Shown: in pieces, positions 14,418 through 19,402 of the stretch
Layout: each line of letters begins with the position of its first letter
Position numbering within the stretch: position 1 is the stretch's first letter
Origin: Myxococcales bacterium
Lineage (GTDB): Bacteria > Myxococcota_A > UBA9160 > SMWR01
Reading direction: 5' to 3'
DNA length: 19,402 nucleotides
Assembly: GCA_022571825.1 (NCBI GenBank)
Contig: JACZXC010000004.1
Coordinates: 1 to 19,402 of the forward strand
Position numbers and translations under genes: made by a program
Notes under the pieces: model-generated
Databases searched by the model: none
What the model was told of the DNA's origin: nothing
Seen by the model: the letters and a program-made list of their open reading frames with translations, nothing else

Positions 14418-15860
14418 TCAGCTGCTTGGCGCGTAGACTTCCTGGACGACGTACTTCACCAGCTCGCCGCCTTCGAAGAGGTGATCGACGAATACTCCGT
14501 TGAGTACCGCGATGCCACCGGGCCGGAAAGCACTTCCCGTACGCACCATCATTGCCGGGATGCTCTCGCGCGGGAGCGCGCGGGTGAAACGCAGGCGCAT
14601 GATCGGAAAGCCTCCGCGCGCCTCTTCTGGGAGCGGGCGGAAGCTGCGCACGGTGTTGCGCGCCCGGGCGACGTAGTTCTTTGCCGCGCGCGACGGCGCT
14701 ACCGCGGTGATGCGATACATCAATCCCGCGTAGGGGATGAAGGTGAGTTGGCCGGTCGCGCTGCGCCCATTCACTTTGCCCGTCGCGGCGATGCGCCAGC
14801 AATCGATGCCCGCAATCTTGATCGGCGTGTCGCGCAGGATCTTCAGCCGGAAGCGCTCCGTGCGCTCTTCGATGAACCTCTCCGCGAACTTCTGCGGGTC
14901 CTCCGCCTTGCCCTCGACAGTGAGGAAGACGACCGCGGCGCCGTCCGGCGAGGTGGCTCCCACCGTCTGGTGGTCGTTCACGGTGTTCCACTTATCGGGA
15001 AAGCGGATCTGGAATCCAAGACTGGGGTGCATGAAGCGGCTACCGCGAAAGATTCCCTGCGCGGGGTTCGCACCGACCACGATGCCCTCCACATGCTTCA
15101 AGTAGCCCAGCGCATCGGCTGCGACAGGCTTGCCCGGTCTCACAGTCAGCTGGCCCGCCCGCTGGGTCGTGGTGGCGACACGCTCGACCGTACCCGGGTG
15201 TGTGCTGAGATAGCTGGGCATCCTCGAGCCGACACGCAGCCGCTCGAGGTCACCGAGGCGGCGCAGGAAGCTCGGCAGCCCGGCCGGGTCGTAGCCCGCC
15301 GCGGCTGCAATCTGCTGCCCACCCCGGTCGGCGTCATTCTCCTGGGCGCGTCCGTAGGCGGCGAGCTTCCCCATCCGCAGGATGGGCATCTGCAGCGGGC
15401 TGCTGCGGCGCGCCATCTCCTGCTGGGCGGCGGCGTGGCGCTCGGCCGCGTGGGTGATCTCGTGGCCGAGCACATTGGCGAGTTCGGTCTCGTTACTCGC
15501 CAGCGCGAGCAGCCCACGCGACACGTAGACGTGTCCACCGGGGAGCGCGAACGCATTGGGCATCGCCTGGTCGACAATCTGGAAGCTGTAATCGAAAGGC
15601 CGCGAGATCGTGTGCTGCAGCATGCGGCGACCAACCTCAGCCACGTACGCATTCAGCTCAGGATCGTCGTAGATGCCCATCTGCGCCGACAGGCCGGCCG
15701 CGGCCTGTCGGCCCACCGTCACGTCGTCGTACTCGGTCGCGAGCACAGTCCTCTTCCTGGGCTTCTTCTCGGCCGAGCCGGAGCCGCCGCCCGCGCAAGC
15801 CACGGCGAACAGAGAAGCCGCAACGAGGGCGGCCATCGCCAGTGCCTGCCGAAAAATCAT
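14418..15860 (-). CDS. M48-family zinc metalloprotease lipoprotein (BepA/YfgC-like) with a C-terminal PsbP/DUF1795-like domain
   Basis: 480 residues from ATG 15860, preceded by GGAG with about 7-nt spacing. The open frame to 15965 has no such site. The N-terminus (MIFRQALAMAALVAASLFAV) followed by Ala-Cys22 is a lipoprotein-like signal, although the residue at -3 is Ala rather than Leu. The peptidase domain (about 40-260) has NAFALPGGHVYVSRGLL, the HExxH zinc site HEITHAAERHA (His133, Glu134, His137) and the third ligand in ENDADRGG (Glu174). The remaining 180 residues form a second domain starting at MHPSLGFQIRFPDKWNT. M48 lipoproteins such as BepA act in outer-membrane protein quality control. 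The gene is alone in module 2, pointing toward ssrA. Confidence 0.82.
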   Translation of the reverse strand: MIFRQALAMAALVAASLFAVACAGGGSGSAEKKPRKRTVLATEYDDVTVGRQAAAGLSAQMGIYDDPELNAYVAEVGRRMLQHTISRPFDYSFQIVDQAMPNAFALPGGHVYVSRGLLALASNETELANVLGHEITHAAERHAAAQQEMARRSSPLQMPILRMGKLAAYGRAQENDADRGGQQIAAAAGYDPAGLPSFLRRLGDLERLRVGSRMPSYLSTHPGTVERVATTTQRAGQLTVRPGKPVAADALGYLKHVEGIVVGANPAQGIFRGSRFMHPSLGFQIRFPDKWNTVNDHQTVGATSPDGAAVVFLTVEGKAEDPQKFAERFIEERTERFRLKILRDTPIKIAGIDCWRIAATGKVNGRSATGQLTFIPYAGLMYRITAVAPSRAAKNYVARARNTVRSFRPLPEEARGGFPIMRLRFTRALPRESIPAMMVRTGSAFRPGGIAVLNGVFVDHLFEGGELVKYVVQEVYAPSS

Positions 15861-16037
15861 GCTCACTCCTTCGAGCCAAATGCCGATGTGGCGGACAGGT
15901 TCTGGGAACTTCGCCACTCGGGATTGGGCCGCGGACAATAGCCTAACGCACTGGGCGGAGCGCAAGACATCTCCAGTCGGAGCAGCGGCCGAGTCGCCAC
16001 CACTCAGAGAGGTGGTAATCCAAGGTCGCCCTCTGGT

Positions 16038-16064
16038 AGCGCTAGACGGACCTGTGCTAGCGCT
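16038..16064. repeat. Perfect inverted repeat, possible operator or hairpin
   Basis: AGCGCTAG (16038-16045) and CTAGCGCT (16057-16064) are exact reverse complements separated by 11 nt. It lies about 180-200 nt upstream of the M48 start. No T-run follows on the plus strand, which argues against a terminator and favours a regulator-binding site. Confidence 0.4.
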
Positions 16065-16322
16065 TCATCGGCAGCATTTCAGAAAATTGACGCGCGAAGA
16101 ACTGAAGACCTTTGTCAATCTGTTGAGGGAGGCTGGGTCCTCGACTATTCGGTCGCCTTCGATCGCGATGCACGAAGGTCTCGCCGCTCTCGCGGTTGTG
16201 AAACACAACCTTGTCTCGGCTACTCACGACTGTCCCTCCTGGTGCAGGTCCTCACATGAGGACATCGGAAGCGCAAGAACGCTAGCTCGCGTGCCTCTGC
16301 GGCCGCGACGAGATCCGGGACG

Positions 16323-16341
16323 CGCGACTCGTCCGCGACTC
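16323..16341 (+). repeat. Paired CGCGACTC repeats near the right end of module 2
   Basis: CGCGACTC at 16323-16330 and 16334-16341, again with an 11-nt period and in the same orientation as the left-end pair. The pair ends 38 nt before repeat 3. Confidence 0.35.
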
Positions 16342-16379
16342 GCTCATTCGGCGGCCTAAGCGCCCGGAATTGCGGCGAT

Positions 16380-16411
16380 GGACGCGGGTTCGATTCCCGC
16401 CGCCTCCACCA
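16380..16411 (+). repeat. att-like direct repeat 3, exact 32-nt copy of the ssrA 3' end
   Basis: Identical to 12895-12926 over 32 nt, including the CCA. The following bases also resemble the native flank (T-rich then CTCT). No tRNA or tmRNA body precedes it, so it is a separated 3' end and not a gene. Confidence 0.85.
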
Positions 16412-16529
16412 ATTTCTCTTTTGATTTCAAGTGGTTGGCGACGCCGTTGGCGTTCGTACTCACACTGTACTCACCAAAAGGCGGCTGCGAAGGTTCCATC
16501 CCCCGCAATTGATCCAGTAGGTTCACCGA

Positions 16530-16964
16530 GTGACCTCGATCCCCGCACCCATCATCGCGGTCGTCGCGGACGTCCTCTCCTTCCGATTCACACACGCGGA
16601 GCTGAACAACCGGTTCTTTGAGGCGGGTGCGTCGGAAGATCCGCCGGCTGACAACAAGCTGGAGAAGTGTCGGGTCTGGCTCACCCGGACCAGTCGGGAC
16701 CCGGCCGTCGACGGACTTTCTGTCCTCGGTCGCCTGATTGAGGGGGTGATGGAGTTCGAGGGGGTCCCGGAGTTCGAGGAGGTGGACAAGTCCCGCCGCG
16801 AAGCGCGACATCGGGTGGAAAAGGCCCTCGCGGGGCACGGGCTCGCGTACTACCGCGGCGGGCGCGTAACGCGGTCGGGTGCTGTCGCACCGACGCGTTC
16901 GCTGGAGAGCCTGATCCGTGAGCGTGACCTACCGGGAATCCATGGCGCGCGCCGCATACGATAA
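16530..16964 (+). pseudogene. Truncated protein resembling the N-terminal domain of abortive-infection family proteins
   Basis: 144 residues from GTG 16530. The pattern (LNNRFFEAGASEDPPADNKL, KCRVWLTRTSRD, LSVLGRLIEGVME, then RVEKALAGHGLAYYRGGRV and SLESLIRERDLPGI) resembles my recollection of the N-terminal half of abortive-infection-annotated proteins, where a C-terminal domain would follow. Here the frame runs out at GARRIR, so the C-terminal half is missing. Resemblance is from memory of the family and should be tested. It begins 118 nt beyond repeat 3, at the edge of the ssrA insertions. Confidence 0.45.
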
Positions 16965-17073
16965 CAGCGGGAGGAACTTGAAGAGGGTGCCAAAGTTCCT
17001 TAGGGAGATCCTCGGCTGCGAGGAGTTCTGGACGTATTTCGATGCGTCGGAGAGAGCGAACGCGAGGAAGTGA
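16918..17073 (+). pseudogene. Short reading frame cut off by the IS end
   Basis: A frame shifted relative to the preceding gene runs from GTG 16918 (or ATG 16942). It encodes MARAAYDNSGRNLKRVPKFL, then REILGCEEFWTYFDASERAN and ARK. Its TGA at 17071-17073 is the first three bases of the IS inverted repeat, so the original frame continued beyond and was interrupted. The amino-acid composition looks coding, but I do not recognise the family. Confidence 0.35.
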
Positions 17074-17099
17074 CCTGACCCCGATTGCGATACCAAATC

Positions 17100-17983
17100 C
17101 TATGCTAGAGCAAGCTCGATGTCCGGTGTAAAGATCCGGCTGATCGGCGGCCCGATCTCGACTGCTTCCGGTGCGGGCGGCTGGTAGCGCAATGAGCTGT
17201 GTGGCCGGATCCCGTTGTATTCCCGCCTCCAGCGTTCGATCAGGATCTGGGCTTCCTGCAGGGTGTAGAACAGCTCTCCGTTCAGAAGCTCGTCCCGGAG
17301 CTTCCCATTGAAGCTCTCCACCTAGCCGTTCTCCCAGGGACTTCCCGGCTCGATGTAGAGTGTCTTCACTCCGATCCTGCCAAGCCAGTTGCGCACCGCG
17401 GTCGCTGTAAACTCCGCACCGTTGTCCGACCGGATGGTGTCTGGCAGCCCGCGCCGCACAAACAGATCGAACAACCGTTCCAGGACGTGCTCCGAGCGAA
17501 GCGACCGCGCGACGTCAATGGCAAGGCACTCTCGGGTGTACTCATCCACGATCACCAGCATCCGAATCCCACGGCCATCGTGCGTTCGGTCGAATACAAA
17601 GTCGTACGACCAGACGTGATTCGGTCGCTCGGCGCGCTTTCGCACGCACGAACCATCGGCGAGCCACAAGCGCCGTCGCTTCGGTTGTCGTCGAGGAACC
17701 TTCAAACCCTGCTCCCGCCAGATCCGCGCCACACGCTTCGTATTCACACGCCAACCCTCTCTTCTCAGCAATGCCGTGATCCTCCGGTAGCCGTACCGTC
17801 CGTACGTACTGGCCAGCTCCGTGATCCGTGCCACCAGACGAGACTCGTCCTCCGCAACGCACAGGACCCGCCGCTGCGTCGCTCGCGATTGCCCCAGGAC
17901 TCGACAAGCCCGACGCTCCGCAACTCGCAGCCTCTGCTGGACGTGAGTTACGGCCTGGCGCCTCCGTGCCGGGCTCAGAAGTT
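17100..17983 (-). pseudogene. IS3 transposase OrfB (DDE integrase core) with an internal amber stop
   Basis: The OrfB frame is entered by -1 frameshifting from OrfA and reads LLSPARRRQAVTHVQQRL, on through the HTH-like YGRYGYRRITALLRREGW. The rve/DDE core follows, with the first Asp in HVWSYDFVFDRTHDG, the second in IRSDNGAEFTA and the Glu in VESFNGKLRDELL. A TAG at 17324-17322 replaces the Tyr of the invariant ENGYVESFNG block, just before the catalytic Glu. The frame is otherwise intact to the TAG at 17100. Without readthrough the product lacks the catalytic Glu. The only conventional start in the OrfB frame is GTG 17834, well inside the domain. Confidence 0.85.
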
Positions 17984-18259
17984 TCCCGAGGCGACTTCCT
18001 TCAGGATCGCGTTATCCAACGCCTGGTCCGCCACCAGCCTCTTCAGCCGGCTGTTCTCCTTCTCGAGCTCCTTCAGACGCTTCGCTTGATCGACTCGGAG
18101 TCCGCCGTACTCCTTCCGCCAGCGGTAGTAGGTCTGCTCCGCGATCTCGAGCTTCCGAACGACCTCGGCCAGCGGCCGGCCCTTGGCCAACCCCACCTCG
18201 GCTTCTCGCAGCTTCGCGATGATCTGCTCCGCTGTGTGTCGCTTCCTGCCCATCCTCAT
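17975..18259 (-). CDS. IS3 transposase OrfA (HTH_Tnp_1 family)
   Basis: 94 residues from ATG 18259. ATG 18253 (MGRKRHTAEQI) is equally plausible, and the frame is open to 18286. A GGAGGGAGGA block precedes both. It has an N-terminal helix-turn-helix (RHTAEQIIAKLREAEVGLAK, LEIAEQTYYRWRKEYGGL) and a leucine-zipper tail (AKRLKELEKENSRLKRLVAD) for oligomerisation. It ends in ASGNF* at the overlap with OrfB. OrfA alone is the DNA-binding partner or inhibitor; fused OrfAB is the transposase. Confidence 0.88.
   Translation of the reverse strand: MRMGRKRHTAEQIIAKLREAEVGLAKGRPLAEVVRKLEIAEQTYYRWRKEYGGLRVDQAKRLKELEKENSRLKRLVADQALDNAILKEVASGNF
17981..17987 (-). promoter_or_regulatory. Programmed -1 frameshift heptamer GGGAAAC
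   Basis: Read on the minus strand, OrfA codons GGA-AAC become GGG-AAA-CTT after slipping back one base. This enters the OrfB frame 4 nt before the OrfA TGA. The heptamer fits X-XXY-YYZ. Confidence 0.6.
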
Positions 18260-18313
18260 TCCTCCCTCCGAGCACCATGATTCCACATGGGCTCGTTTCA
18301 GGGAGTCAGGTCA

Positions 18314-18643
18314 CCAGAGAGCCATTGGCTGGACGGTCTTGAATCGGCAGTCGCTGCGTACGCCGAGATGGCTCGGATCTGCCGCGAGCGAAGTATCCAA
18401 TTCAGCGCACTCGTCGCTCCGACCATGATCGAACTGAGGCGAGCTCGTTTTCCGATCACAGACCGCTTCACCGAGTCGCTTCGAGAGGCGGGAGTTCCGC
18501 TGATCAGTCTCAAGGAATCCTTCCTCGAAGCTGACGATCCCAGCGAGGTCATTTCGCCGGATCATCACTGGACACCACTTGGAACGCGCCGAGCCGCAGA
18601 AGCCATCGTGAAACACGCTTGGCGCGAGGGGCCGGCCGGGTGA
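18314..18643 (+). pseudogene. C-terminal stump of an SGNH/AlgX-like hydrolase cut by the IS
   Basis: 109 codons in frame directly from the IS right end. The visible ATG at 18287 lies inside the IS end and is artificial. The sequence (LESAVAAYAEMARICRERSI, LVAPTMIELRRARFPITDRF, LREAGVPLISLKESF) ends with DHHWTPLGTRRAAEAIVKHA. The Asp-His-His-Trp-Thr-Pro-x-Gly block resembles the catalytic Asp/His block V of SGNH-type esterases and polysaccharide O-acetyl-related proteins such as AlgX/AlgJ. The N-terminal catalytic Ser region is missing, and it is not on the other side of the IS. Confidence 0.65.
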
Positions 18644-19273
18644 ATCGTTCACCTTACGGGGAACCGCGGCGGGAGCCTGCTTGGCCGAATGCGACTTCTC
18701 GGCCTTGAAGGGCCCGCTTGGAGTTCCTATCCGCGAGAGGTAGCCCTTTTGTCCGCCAGGCAGCGAGTGAAGGGATCAGGCCCCACATCGTGCTCAGAAT
18801 TACGTTGACGGGTCGCGTCTCGGGTGAGAGGTTGCGCGTCGAACCCGCCGGCTTGGTTGACATAACGCCCAGACTCGGACATTGAGCCAAAACGCAGCTT
18901 GTATGTCCTATCTCCCCAACGCTTCGCGAACGGGTTCGGCACTTCCGCCTTCGAACTCGAATTGAAACAGCGCCCGGTCGAACGGACGGGCGCTTTCCAT
19001 CAGATAGGAACGTGCTCGCTGGTAGGCTCGAGTGGATAGCTTCATGGCGTCAAGCGTACTCGCAACGAAGCCCGCCGGATTGGAAGACATCCGCATGCTA
19101 ACTGCGATGTCTGGCCTGACCGCGTTCGACGGACACGATCGAGTCCGCGCAGCCATCGGGGACCACCCGAATCGGCTCGAGATTCCCAGTAGGTAGCGAC
19201 TGCCTCGTCGGACACCAACAAAAGTAGCAGACCGGGTGATTCTCACCGAAGTCGTGCGACAGGTCGGGGCGGT
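18644..19273. other. Largely non-coding stretch with gene debris
   Basis: About 630 nt. Apart from the short remnant at 18908-19045, I see no supportable gene, tRNA, repeat array or terminator. Several overlapping minus frames are open but none shows a family, and their junctions suggest decayed sequence. Confidence 0.4.
18908..19045 (-). pseudogene. Short remnant resembling the start of a prenyltransferase/squalene-oxidase-repeat-like protein
   Basis: 45 residues from ATG 19045: MKLSTRAYQRARSYLMESAR, then PFDRALFQFEFEGGSAEPVR and EALGR, then TAG. The helix followed by FEFEGGSAEPVREAL recalls the opening of proteins that continue with YQNxDGGFG repeats (terpene-cyclase-like fold), but here the frame ends where that repeat should begin. 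No ribosome-binding site is seen. The resemblance is tentative. Confidence 0.3.
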
Positions 19274-19402
19274 CTACTTCACGTAGCCGAGGCTGCGGAG
19301 CGCCGCGCGGGTCTTCGGGTCGAGGTCCCCCAACGGGTCACTTCGCTCGGGGTTGAAGGCATCGAGCAACGCGTCCAGTTCCGCCGCCATCGCGGCGAGT
19401 TT
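19274..19402 (-). CDS. Sulfatase, C-terminal end only, enters from the right edge
   Basis: 42 codons and the TAG stop. The ending GDLDPKTRAALRSLGYVK is the very common C-terminus of secreted sulfatase/arylsulfatase-family proteins (LDPETRxxLRALGYV type), preceded by a helix (KLAAMAAELDALLDAFNPER). The catalytic formylglycine site lies beyond the window, so the assignment rests on this tail. Confidence 0.65.
   Translation of the reverse strand, partial: KLAAMAAELDALLDAFNPERSDPLGDLDPKTRAALRSLGYVK

Larger units (their letters stand above)
15861..16379. other. Non-coding stretch upstream of the M48 gene
   Basis: About 520 nt with no supported gene. It should hold the M48 promoter on the minus strand. 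It contains an 8-bp perfect inverted repeat (16038-16064) and the right-end CGCGACTC pair (16323-16341). The plus frame here reads FRKLTREELKTFVNLLREAG for a short way, which might be a gene remnant, but it has no start or recognisable family. Confidence 0.4.
14314..16411 (+). mobile_element. Module 2: att-bounded insert carrying an M48 metalloprotease
   Basis: About 2.1 kb lies between repeat 2 and repeat 3. It holds one minus-strand gene and about 520 nt of non-coding DNA. Paired CGCGACTC repeats lie near both ends. No recombinase gene is present. Confidence 0.5.
17071..18313 (-). mobile_element. IS3-family insertion sequence
   Basis: 1243 nt bounded by imperfect inverted repeats. The left end is TGACCTGACCCC (17071-17082); the right end is GGGAGTCAGGTCA (18301-18313), whose complement starts TGACCTGACTCC. 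The two overlapping frames orfA and orfB on the minus strand and the TG...CA ends are typical of IS3. No 3-bp target duplication is seen (AAG left, CCA right). The orfB frame has an internal stop, so this copy is probably inactive. Confidence 0.85.

Noticed and set aside
14481..15941. 486-codon plus-strand open frame
   Set aside because: Antisense to the M48 protease, with low-complexity composition and no motif.
16380..16411. A tRNA gene at repeat 3 or repeat 2
   Set aside because: Only the T-arm and acceptor 3' strand are present; no D-arm, anticodon arm or 5' acceptor strand can be folded upstream.
1..19402. CRISPR array
   Set aside because: No regularly spaced repeats were seen; the only exact long repeats are the three ssrA 3' ends.

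Overview
This is a strongly GC-rich stretch from a Gram-negative bacterium. The first 12.9 kb is compact chromosomal backbone and the last 6.5 kb is disturbed accessory DNA. The outer-membrane Tol system, the many GTG starts with 4-nt ATGA/GTGA-type overlaps, the one-piece tmRNA and the secreted lipoprotein metalloproteases suggest a deltaproteobacterial-type lineage (Myxococcota, Desulfobacterota or Binatota-like). I cannot place it more finely from sequence alone.

Backbone: a partial leucyl aminopeptidase (pepA) runs off the left edge on the minus strand. Divergent to it is a long plus-strand operon: tolQ-tolR-tolA-tolB-cpoB (cell-envelope Tol machine, with pal missing from its usual place between tolB and cpoB), dksA, tsaD, rsmA and a small unknown gene. 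A promoter, structured RNA and intrinsic terminator follow (about 7128-7380), then panB-panC and a truncated panD. Next come smpB and a matrixin-like lipoprotein protease, then a convergent amidohydrolase, then ssrA (tmRNA). SmpB and tmRNA, the two partners of ribosome rescue, therefore lie about 2.6 kb apart.

Accessory region: the 3' end of ssrA is repeated twice downstream in direct orientation (12895-12926, 14291-14313, 16380-16411). This is the signature of site-specific integration into the tmRNA gene. The repeats delimit two gene-sized modules with no integrase in either. Module 1 carries a redoxin whose active-site position is an in-frame UGA, giving the motif Trp-Sec-Pro-Pro-Cys, followed at the right distance by a SECIS-like hairpin. 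I interpret it as a selenoprotein, and ordinary gene calling would split it into two pieces. Module 2 carries an M48 lipoprotein metalloprotease.

Beyond the third repeat lie a truncated gene resembling the N-terminus of abortive-infection family proteins, and an IS3-family element (17071-18313) with a GGGAAAC frameshift site and an amber codon just before the catalytic Glu. Then come the C-terminal stump of an SGNH-type hydrolase cut by the IS, a short remnant gene, and the C-terminus of a sulfatase entering from the right edge on the minus strand.
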